Assembly (NCBI GenBank): GCA_902495525.1
Contig: CABUXL010000082.1
Span: 1 to 7,073 of the forward strand
Direction of reading: 5' to 3'
DNA from: an uncultured Collinsella sp.
Lineage (GTDB): Bacteria > Actinomycetota > Coriobacteriia > Coriobacteriales > Coriobacteriaceae
Length of the DNA: 7,073 nucleotides
Shown here: positions 1-4,992 of the stretch, in pieces
Numbering within the stretch: the stretch's first letter is position 1
How the letters are laid out: each line of letters starts with the position of its first letter
Made by a program: the position numbers and the translations under genes
The notes under the pieces: generated by a model
What the model was told of the DNA's origin: nothing
Seen by the model: only the letters and a program-made list of their open reading frames with translations
Database searches by the model: none

Positions 1-93
1 CCCGCCAGAGCGAGCAAGGTGCCTTGAAACGAGGCGGCATTGATCTTTTGATCATGCCGCCGAAGTTGAAAGGCAGATTGCCGCCCTGGCGGG
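1..93. other. Long imperfect hairpin at the left edge
   Basis: Bases 1-8 (CCCGCCAG) pair with 86-93 (CTGGCGGG). Inside, 10-12 pair with 82-84, 14-17 with 78-81, 20-25 with 70-75, 28-30 with 65-67, and 33-45 with 50-61 (one bulged T at 41) around a TTTT loop at 46-49. This gives about 36 base pairs in a 93-nt rod. Read as plus-strand RNA, three internal loops are purine-purine, including a tandem GA/AG at 26-27 and 68-69. No long T-run follows on the plus strand; what follows on the minus strand lies outside the window. It could be a structured RNA, a palindromic repeat element, or a terminator for a gene beyond the edge. I do not recognise a family. The pairing is seen directly; the function is unknown. 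Confidence 0.45.
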
Positions 94-108
94 TTTGCAG
101 CGTCGAGC

Positions 109-138
109 AGTTACGGCGTTTGGTAAAACGCCGTAACT
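109..138 (-). terminator. Perfect 13-bp hairpin after the RGG gene, possible terminator
   Basis: AGTTACGGCGTTT (109-121) and its exact reverse complement (126-138) flank a 4-nt loop. The hairpin begins 3 nt beyond the TAG stop of the minus-strand RGG gene, where a terminator would be expected. There is no U-tract after the stem on the minus strand, so classic intrinsic termination is doubtful. An RNA-stabilising 3' hairpin is an equally good reading. Confidence 0.5.
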
Positions 139-141
139 CAA

Positions 142-1050
142 CTAGAAGCGGTTGCCGCGGAAGCCGCCACCGTTGCGGCCGCCACGGTCGCCACCGCGAC
201 CGCCGCGGTCGTTACCACGGTTGCCGCCGAAGCCACCACGGTTGCCACCGCGATCGCCATAGCCACCACGGTTGCCACCAAAGCCGCCGCGACCGCCACG
301 GTCGCCGCCACGGTCGCCAAAGCCGCCACGGCCACCGCGATCGCCACCGCGGCCGCCGCGGTCACCGCCACGGCCACCGCGATCGCCAAAGCCGCCGCGA
401 CCGCCACGGTCGCCGCCACGGCCACCGCGCTCGTCACGGCCGCCGCGAGGACCGCGGTCCTCGTCCAGGCCCATGGCGACGAGCGGAGCGATAACCTTAT
501 CGAGAGCGGCCATCAGCTCGGTGGCCTCCTCGTAAGAAAGCTCGGGCAGGAGCTTCTCCTTCTTGTTGGCAAGCTCGGTCAGGCCCTCAGCGGCATCCTC
601 GGCAGCGAAGACAACGATCTTGCGCATATCGCCCTCGGCGTCGTCGATGCGGCCGACCAGATCGGCGGCCTCGGCCTCGGCCATCAGGCCATCGAGCTCA
701 CGAAGGCGCATGCCCAGCAGGTCGGACATTTCCTTCTGCTCCATCTTGGGCTTGAGGTCAAGAAGCTTGATGGCGCGCTCGATGTTCGCCATGCGCTCGG
801 CCTTGGCCTCCTCCTCCTTGGAAATAGCAAAGCGACGGCTGCGCAGCAGGCGGGCGGCCTTCTGCATCTTGTCCATCAGCTCTTCGTCATCGTAATCAGC
901 GGCGGCCTCGACAACCTCGGCCTCCTCGGCGGAAACCTCGTCAGCAGCCTCAACCTCAGCAGCTTCGGTCTCCACGGTCTCGACTGCCTCGACCTCGGCA
1001 GCCATGGTCTCGTTCTCGGTCTCGTTCATGATCTCTTCGTTCTCAGACAT
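142..1050 (-). CDS. MarR-like winged-helix protein with acidic N-terminus and RGG-repeat tail
   Basis: This 302-aa protein has three parts. Residues 1-58 are strongly acidic (rich in E, A and V) and probably disordered. Residues 59-195 resemble a MarR winged helix: a helical lead-in, then PKMEQKEMSDLLGMRLRELD as the likely helix-turn-helix, AADLVGRIDDAEGDMRKIVV as the wing, and LSYEEATELMAALDKVIAPL matching the usual C-terminal dimerisation helix. Residues 199-302 are low complexity with 20 RGG tripeptides, tandem DRGGRGG units at about 207-255, and scattered F and Y, as in RNA-binding RGG tails. ATG is preceded by AAGGAG with a 4-nt spacer. The upstream neighbour on the same strand is an MFS exporter, a common partner of MarR regulators, but the 152-bp gap contains a promoter. 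It may bind DNA, RNA or both. The MarR assignment is from pattern reading and is moderate; the RGG tail is certain. Confidence 0.85.
   Translation of the reverse strand: MSENEEIMNETENETMAAEVEAVETVETEAAEVEAADEVSAEEAEVVEAAADYDDEELMDKMQKAARLLRSRRFAISKEEEAKAERMANIERAIKLLDLKPKMEQKEMSDLLGMRLRELDGLMAEAEAADLVGRIDDAEGDMRKIVVFAAEDAAEGLTELANKKEKLLPELSYEEATELMAALDKVIAPLVAMGLDEDRGPRGGRDERGGRGGDRGGRGGFGDRGGRGGDRGGRGGDRGGRGGFGDRGGDRGGRGGFGGNRGGYGDRGGNRGGFGGNRGNDRGGRGGDRGGRNGGGFRGNRF
199..456 (-). repeat. Tandem RGG-coding repeat
   Basis: The 3' part of the minus-strand gene is a degenerate tandem repeat. It encodes DRGGRGG heptads, FGDRGG and FGGNRGG units. Its GC-rich, periodic DNA keeps several other frames open and produces long meaningless ORFs on both strands. 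Repeats like this can gain or lose units by slippage. Confidence 0.75.
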
Positions 1051-1054
1051 GAGA

Positions 1055-1124
1055 CTCCTTCTTGGCCCTCTCGGGCATCATCGCCCCATTCGCGGGGCCC
1101 GTCGCGCACTCTTTGCGCTTTATA
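1055..1124 (-). promoter_or_regulatory. Promoter -10 and structured leader of the RGG gene
   Basis: On the minus strand a TATAAA element (1119-1124, within ATGTATAAAG) lies about 70 nt upstream of the ATG at 1050. The -35 is not clear. Between -10 and the ribosome binding site (1055-1060) are three short perfect hairpins: GCGCA/TGCGC (1104-1118), GCCCC/GGGGC (1083-1098) and GCCC-GAGA-GGGC (1065-1076). The last has a GNRA-type loop and sits only 4 nt from the AAGGAG. If the transcript starts near 1112, the first hairpin would be partly outside it. A structured leader suggests control of translation or mRNA stability, by inference. Confidence 0.4.
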
Positions 1125-1202
1125 CATTCATGCCTCTCGGCAAAACGTCCATTAGTTTATGGTGTCGCCATCCAATCTAGCTGCAGAATCTATGTGCACA
1201 CA

Positions 1203-2618
1203 TTAATGCGACATGTGCGACTCGCGGCGAGCGTACACCAGCGACACCGCGAACCCGACAACGGCAATCACGGCCGCCACGCGCACGGCGGCTGCAAATC
1301 CTATCGCCTGGGCAACGTCCGACGCAACGCCTGCGGCGCCAGCAGCCACCGCAGAACTCGAAAGCAGGCCGATAAACAGCGACGGACCAAACGACGCGGC
1401 AATCATGTTCCACGTGTTAAGCAATGCCGTTCCGTGAGGATGCTCAGCGGCGGGAAGCGTCTCCAAACCGGCGGTCTGCGAGGGGCTCAGTACCAAACCG
1501 ACGCCGGCATACACCACAACGGCCAGCAGCACGACAACGCCGATGTTCATGCTTGCCGCGGTCATCGAGATTGCCGTCTGCCCCACAGCGATCAGGGCAA
1601 AGCCGACCGGCAGCAGCGGCCACGCACCACGGGCATCCATCACGCGTCCGCCCACAATCGAGGTCACGGCGTTGCAGGCGATCGCCGGCAAAATGAGCAA
1701 ACCCGCGACAAGTGCGGTCATGCCGTATGCGCCCTCAAAATAGAGCGGCAACAAAACGCTCATCGAGAACGTCGTCATCATCGACACCACCACAAGCAGG
1801 CATGCAGGCCAAAAACGAACGCTCGCCATGGGACGCACGTTAAGCACCGGATGCTCGAGCTTGAGCTGACGAACCGCAAACAGGCCGAGCACCACAACAG
1901 CGGCGAAAAGCGCCACGATACCGGCCATCACATTGGTCGAGAACTCGCCTACGGAATACACGAACGCCGTAATGCCGGCAGCGAGCAAAACAACCGACAG
2001 AATATCAAGCGTGGTGTTCGAGCGCTCTCCGACATTCCGAACGAGCTTTGCTGCCGCCGCGGCGACCACGACACCGCCCACCAGCGGCACTACGAACACC
2101 GCCCTCCAGCCAAACAACGTGCATATAAGACCACTAATCACGGGCCCAAACGCCGGCCCTAGCGTAATGCAGGCACCGCCCAGGCTCAGATACAGACCGA
2201 GCTTCTCGCGCGGAGCACAAGATAGCACCACATTCATCATGAGCGGAAACAAGATGCCCGATCCCGCAGCCTGCAAAATACGACTTGGCAGCAAAACGGT
2301 AAACGACGGGGCGACCAGGCACAGAACTTCTCCGGCGACCATGCATCCGCATGCGAAAAACAGCAGCTTGCGCGTCGAGAAACGACCGGACAGAAAGGCC
2401 ATGATGGCCGTAAAGATCGACGTCACGATCATGTATCCCGAAACTAGCCACTGCGCCGTGGTGGCACTCACCGAAAAGGCCGCCATGATATCGTGCAGTG
2501 CCACGTTAATGATGTTCTCGTTAAACGCGGCGACAAAGGCTGCAATATACATTACGACGAGAAACGCCGAAGTGGCCGATGGCGTTGCTTGAACTTGTTG
2601 CTGAGATTTGCTCCCCAT
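1203..2618 (-). CDS. MFS drug/proton antiporter, DHA2 (EmrB/QacA) type, 14 TM
   Basis: This 471-aa inner-membrane protein has about 14 hydrophobic segments: roughly 17-36, 54-76, 83-103, 106-133, 140-162, 169-190, 206-222, 231-249, 270-292, 300-320, 333-352, 357-378, 402-421 and 437-462. That number is typical of the DHA2 branch of the major facilitator superfamily. NENIINVALHDI at 33-44 fits the first-helix NVALP motif of these exporters. The 2-3 loop LSGRFSTRKLLF (76-87) is motif A, and LGPAFGPVISG (153-163) in TM5 is antiporter motif C. It probably exports a toxic compound or metabolite using the proton gradient; the substrate cannot be read. ATG is preceded by GAGGAAGGA. It is divergent from the deformylase-like gene and lies upstream of the MarR-like RGG gene, which might regulate it. 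High confidence in family, low in substrate. Confidence 0.93.
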   Translation of the reverse strand: MGSKSQQQVQATPSATSAFLVVMYIAAFVAAFNENIINVALHDIMAAFSVSATTAQWLVSGYMIVTSIFTAIMAFLSGRFSTRKLLFFACGCMVAGEVLCLVAPSFTVLLPSRILQAAGSGILFPLMMNVVLSCAPREKLGLYLSLGGACITLGPAFGPVISGLICTLFGWRAVFVVPLVGGVVVAAAAAKLVRNVGERSNTTLDILSVVLLAAGITAFVYSVGEFSTNVMAGIVALFAAVVVLGLFAVRQLKLEHPVLNVRPMASVRFWPACLLVVVSMMTTFSMSVLLPLYFEGAYGMTALVAGLLILPAIACNAVTSIVGGRVMDARGAWPLLPVGFALIAVGQTAISMTAASMNIGVVVLLAVVVYAGVGLVLSPSQTAGLETLPAAEHPHGTALLNTWNMIAASFGPSLFIGLLSSSAVAAGAAGVASDVAQAIGFAAAVRVAAVIAVVGFAVSLVYARRESHMSH

Positions 2619-2744
2619 GCATTTCCTTCCTCTTGGAACGACAGTCGCATCGCCCCAGAGGAACAGTCCAGGGCGAGCGTGAGCCCTAGACTTACGTCAG
2701 ACGCCGCACGCGACGGATCCGACAACATGGTCCAACGTTGAAAG

Positions 2745-2750
2745 ATTGTA
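2745..2750 (-). promoter_or_regulatory. Possible -10 element for the MFS gene
   Basis: TACAAT on the minus strand is a 5-of-6 match to TATAAT. It lies about 130 nt upstream of the MFS start, and no good -35 is visible at 16-18 nt. A CAACGTTG palindrome (2733-2740) sits at the likely transcription start and could be an operator. Both calls are weak. Confidence 0.25.
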
Positions 2751-2810
2751 ACGCTGACGCGCAGCTTTCCTTCCGCGCTATTATTAAAAGTCCACGAAAG
2801 CACGAGACAT

Positions 2811-2816
2811 GAGGAG
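2811..2816 (+). promoter_or_regulatory. Ribosome binding site of the deformylase-like gene
   Basis: GAGGAG lies 6 nt before the ATG at 2823 and fixes this start over the in-frame ATG four codons later (2838). A TATTAT at about 2779-2784 may be the -10 of the promoter, but its -35 is poor. Confidence 0.6.
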
Positions 2817-2822
2817 CCCGCC

Positions 2823-3233
2823 ATGATTAAGCCCATCATGAAATCCGAGTTCTTTTTGCGCCTGCCTTCCGAAGACGCGGGACCCGACGATGCCGCGACC
2901 GGGCAGGACCTCCTGGATACGCTCCATGAGCATGAGCACGAGTGCGTGGGCCTTGCCGCCAACATGATTGGCGTGCGCAAACGCATCATCTGCGTAAAGG
3001 ACGGCAACAGGGCGCTGCTGATGTACAACCCTCAAATTCTTGAGCAGGTCAATTCCTATCAGACGAGCGAAGGATGTCTCTCGCTTTCCGGCGAGCGCCC
3101 CTGTACTCGCTATCGCCGCATTAAGGTTGAGTATTTGGACGAGAATTACGTCCACCGCATCAAAAACTTCTCGGGCTACACCGCCGAGATCATCCAACAC
3201 GAAATCGACCACTGTTGCGGAATCGTTATTTAG
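2823..3233 (+). CDS. def: Short peptide deformylase family protein
   Basis: This 136-aa protein has the metal-site motifs of peptide deformylase, which removes the formyl group from the N-terminal methionine of new proteins in the cytoplasm. EGCLS is at 83-87 with metal ligand Cys85. QHEIDH is at 125-130 with ligands His126 and His130 and catalytic Glu127. Motif I is changed: GLAANM (43-48) has Met where the usual GLAAxQ has the catalytic glutamine. The protein ends just after motif III and is shorter than the typical 150-190 aa. From memory, similar 136-aa proteins with AANMIG occur in Firmicutes, so this looks like a subfamily trait rather than damage. No fmt or other translation gene is adjacent, so a secondary rather than the housekeeping deformylase is likely. 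It is a lone gene between a divergent MFS gene and convergent alaA. Confidence 0.88.
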   Translation: MIKPIMKSEFFLRLPSEDAGPDDAATGQDLLDTLHEHEHECVGLAANMIGVRKRIICVKDGNRALLMYNPQILEQVNSYQTSEGCLSLSGERPCTRYRRIKVEYLDENYVHRIKNFSGYTAEIIQHEIDHCCGIVI

Positions 3234-3248
3234 TTCCGCCGATTCAAG

Positions 3249-3284
3249 AAAGCTCCCTGCAGCAAAACAACTGCAGGGAGCTTT
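3249..3284. terminator. Bidirectional intrinsic terminator between def-like gene and alaA
   Basis: A perfect 14-bp stem, AAAGCTCCCTGCAG (3249-3262) with CTGCAGGGAGCTTT (3271-3284), encloses an 8-nt A-rich loop. CTTTTC follows on the plus strand and CTTTCTTG on the minus strand, so it can serve both convergent genes, which stop at 3233 and 3309. An extra pair of 8-bp arms, AGTTCCGC (3232-3239) and GCGGAACT (3292-3299), encloses the hairpin. Confidence 0.85.
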
Positions 3285-3308
3285 TCATAGTGCGGAACTT
3301 CTATCCCA

Positions 3309-4829
3309 CTAGCTCTGGCGGTAATGGTCGAAGAAGTCGGCGAGGTCTTCGAGGGACTCTTTGAGCACTTCCATGCGCGGCAGGTACACGATACGGAAGT
3401 GGTCGGGCTCAGCCCAGTTAAAGCCGCCGCCGCGCGTGATCAGGATCTTCTTCTCGTGCAGCAGGTCAAGGGCGAACTGCTCGTCATCGGTAATGTTGAA
3501 CTTCTTCACATCCATCTTGGGGAAGATGTAGAACGCCGCACGCGGCTTAACCACCGAGATGCCGTCAATCTTGTTGAGCGCCTCATACACAAAGTTGCGC
3601 TGCTCGTAGACACGGCCGCCGGGGCGGATGTAGTCGTTGACGGACTGATGGCCACCGAGCGCCGTCTGAACGATCGACTGAGCCGGCACGTTTGAGCACA
3701 GGCGCATGTTGGAGAGCATGTTGATGCCCATGATAAAGTCGCTCATGCAGCGCTGGTTGCCCGAAAGCACCATCCAGCCAATACGATAGCCCGCGATCAT
3801 GTGCGACTTGGACAGACCGCTAAAGGTGACGCAGGGCAGATCGGGAGCGAGCGAGGCAATCGAGACGTGCTCGTAGCCGTCCATGCACAGGCGGTCGTAG
3901 ATCTCATCAGCAAAGATCATCAGCTGATGCCTGCGTGCAACCTCGACGATGCCCTCGAGCACCTCGCGCGGATAGACGGAACCCGTGGGGTTGTTGGGGT
4001 TGATGATGACGAGGGCTTTGGTCGCGCTCGTGATCTTGGACTCCATATCCTCCAGGTCGGGATACCAATCCGCCTGCTCATCGCACAGATAGTGCACGGG
4101 ATGACCGCCGGCAAGGGTTGCGCACGCCGTCCAGAGCGGATAGTCGGGGCTGGGGATCAGAATCTCGTCGCCATTGTCGAGCAGCGCGTTCATCGAAAGC
4201 TGAATGAGCTCGGACACGCCGTTGCCCGTGTAGATATGCTCCATCTGAACGTTGGGCAAGCCCTTGATCTGCGAATACTGCATGATCGCCTTGCGCGCGG
4301 AGAACAGGCCACGCGAGTTGGAATAGCCTTCGCAGTCGGGCAGCTGCTGGCGCATGTCCTTGATGACCTCATCGGGCGTGCGGAAACCGAAGGGCGCCGG
4401 GTTGCCGATATTGAGCTTGAGGATGCGCTCGCCCTCGTCCTCCATACGGGCGGCCTCGTCGACGACGGGACCGCGCACGTCATACAGGACGTTATCGAGC
4501 TTGGTGGATTTAGAAAAAGTACGCATGGTGGTGCTCCTTGCAATTTGAGCTGAGGGATGGGGTTCGGGCTTGGAATCGTTGCGGGGTGATGATGCCTCGC
4601 CTTGATCGGCGTCGCCGGCAAGCAGCCAGGTAACATCGACCTCCAAAATACGGGCGAGCAGCTCAGCCACATCGCGCCGCGGAATCGTCTTGCCGCTCAC
4701 ATATTGGCTCATCTGACTCTTGCCGAGTTTTTTGCCGAGCATCTCCGATGCGCGGATCACGTCCGACTGGCGAACGTCGCGATCGGACATAGCCTGTCGC
4801 AGACGATCGCTAAACGTCTCTTGGGCCAC
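3309..4829 (-). CDS. alaA: XRE-type HTH fused to AlaA-type glutamate-pyruvate aminotransferase
   Basis: The protein is 506 aa from the GTG at 4829, chosen because AAGGAGG (4835-4841) lies 5 nt before it; a GTG 13 codons further upstream has no such site and falls in the promoter. Residues 8-72 form an XRE/HTH_3 domain, with GKSQMSQYVSGK as the recognition region and the usual VDVTWLLAG ending. A Pro/Ser/charged linker (73-101) follows. Residues 102-506 are a complete fold-type I PLP aminotransferase closely resembling E. coli AlaA as I recall it, including LNIGNPAPFGF, GNGVSELI, PDYPLWTA, INPNNPTG, DEIYD, SGLSKSH and the C-terminal FRIVYLPR. The PLP lysine is Lys341, Asp308 and Tyr311 should contact the cofactor, and Arg479 should bind substrate carboxylate. 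It should make alanine and 2-oxoglutarate from pyruvate and glutamate. The HTH suggests it also binds DNA, probably its own upstream repeats. Enzyme identity is strong; regulator role is inference. Confidence 0.93.
   Translation of the reverse strand: MAQETFSDRLRQAMSDRDVRQSDVIRASEMLGKKLGKSQMSQYVSGKTIPRRDVAELLARILEVDVTWLLAGDADQGEASSPRNDSKPEPHPSAQIARSTTMRTFSKSTKLDNVLYDVRGPVVDEAARMEDEGERILKLNIGNPAPFGFRTPDEVIKDMRQQLPDCEGYSNSRGLFSARKAIMQYSQIKGLPNVQMEHIYTGNGVSELIQLSMNALLDNGDEILIPSPDYPLWTACATLAGGHPVHYLCDEQADWYPDLEDMESKITSATKALVIINPNNPTGSVYPREVLEGIVEVARRHQLMIFADEIYDRLCMDGYEHVSIASLAPDLPCVTFSGLSKSHMIAGYRIGWMVLSGNQRCMSDFIMGINMLSNMRLCSNVPAQSIVQTALGGHQSVNDYIRPGGRVYEQRNFVYEALNKIDGISVVKPRAAFYIFPKMDVKKFNITDDEQFALDLLHEKKILITRGGGFNWAEPDHFRIVYLPRMEVLKESLEDLADFFDHYRQS
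4524..4539 (-). promoter_or_regulatory. Internal ribosome binding site and ATG inside the fusion
   Basis: AAGGAG (4534-4539) stands 7 nt before an in-frame ATG (4524-4526) that codes for residue 102 of the fusion. Translation from here gives a 405-aa aminotransferase beginning MRTFSKSTKLDNV, which matches the normal N-terminus of AlaA. It may be a working second start or a relic of the fusion event. Confidence 0.6.
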
Positions 4830-4834
4830 TAGAA

Positions 4835-4841
4835 CCTCCTT
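4835..4841 (-). promoter_or_regulatory. Ribosome binding site setting the alaA fusion start
   Basis: AAGGAGG on the minus strand with a 5-nt spacer to GTG at 4829. It is the best ribosome binding site near the 5' end and decides the start codon. Confidence 0.85.
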
Positions 4842-4847
4842 GCTGGC

Positions 4848-4859
4848 AAAGTTCAATTT
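4848..4859. promoter_or_regulatory. GTTCAATTT half-site proximal to alaA
   Basis: AAAGTTCAATTT repeats the half of the central palindrome in the same orientation. The GTTCAATT cores start at 4851 and 4882, 31 bp apart or close to three helical turns. It overlaps the TATAAA candidate. Confidence 0.55.
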
Positions 4860-4903
4860 ATACAACACGAATTGAACCTGAGTTCAATTTAGGCAGCAGT
4901 ATA
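4857..4903 (-). promoter_or_regulatory. Candidate alaA promoter(s)
   Basis: Two -10 candidates lie upstream of alaA on the minus strand: TATACT (4898-4903) and TATAAA (4857-4862, within TGTATAAA). The nearer one would give a leader of about 20 nt ending in the ribosome binding site. A TTGAAC copy (4882-4887) could act as its -35 with a long 19-nt spacer. Either way the GTTCAATT repeats overlap the promoter. Confidence 0.45.
4870..4889. promoter_or_regulatory. Palindromic operator candidate upstream of alaA
   Basis: AATTGAAC (4870-4877) and GTTCAATT (4882-4889) form a perfect 8-bp inverted repeat with a 4-bp spacer. The size and symmetry suit a dimeric XRE-type HTH protein. It sits between the two possible -10 elements of the XRE-AlaA gene, so binding should repress. 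Confidence 0.7.
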
Positions 4904-4920
4904 ACGCCGTGCTATTTCGA

Positions 4921-4932
4921 AAAGTTCAATTT
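4921..4932. promoter_or_regulatory. GTTCAATTT half-site distal to alaA
   Basis: AAAGTTCAATTT is identical to the proximal copy. Its core starts at 4924, 42 bp from the palindrome copy at 4882, which is four helical turns. It falls about where the -35 of the TATACT promoter would be. Confidence 0.55.
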
Positions 4933-4992
4933 CAAAAATAAAATGAGCAAGACCTCGAGATTTATCCCAAGGCGATAACGACGTGCACGCAT

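Noticed and set aside
1..141. Integron attC site for the left-edge imperfect palindrome
   Set aside because: The ends lack the RYYYAAC and GTTRRRY boxes required for attC, and no integrase or cassette is seen.
24..535. Long open frames on both strands through 24-535, including His/Arg-rich, Pro-rich and Ala/Val-rich readings
   Set aside because: They mirror the GC-rich RGG-coding repeat in other frames; composition is pure low complexity with no ribosome binding site.
1062..2162. 366-codon open frame on the plus strand opposite the MFS gene
   Set aside because: The translation is His/Arg/Gln-rich with no membrane or domain pattern, while the minus strand encodes a clear 14-TM transporter.
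2552..3028. 158-codon minus-strand frame overlapping the MFS start and running antisense to the def-like gene
   Set aside because: No ribosome binding site or recognisable domain, and it conflicts with two well-supported genes. An internal ATG at about 2728 was considered as a leader peptide but lacks a ribosome binding site and runs past the MFS start.
3801..4553. 250-codon plus-strand frame opposite alaA
   Set aside because: Antisense shadow of a strongly conserved aminotransferase; no start signals or family pattern.
4830..4868. Upstream GTG at 4868 as the alaA fusion start (519 aa)
   Set aside because: The extra 13 codons contain the AAGGAGG of the downstream GTG and fall in the promoter/operator; no ribosome binding site precedes 4868.
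4933..4992. Intrinsic terminator between lysR and alaA
   Set aside because: There is a T-rich run on the minus strand but only a 6-bp CTCGAG and an 8-bp CGTGCACG self-complement, with no stem and loop of useful length before it.
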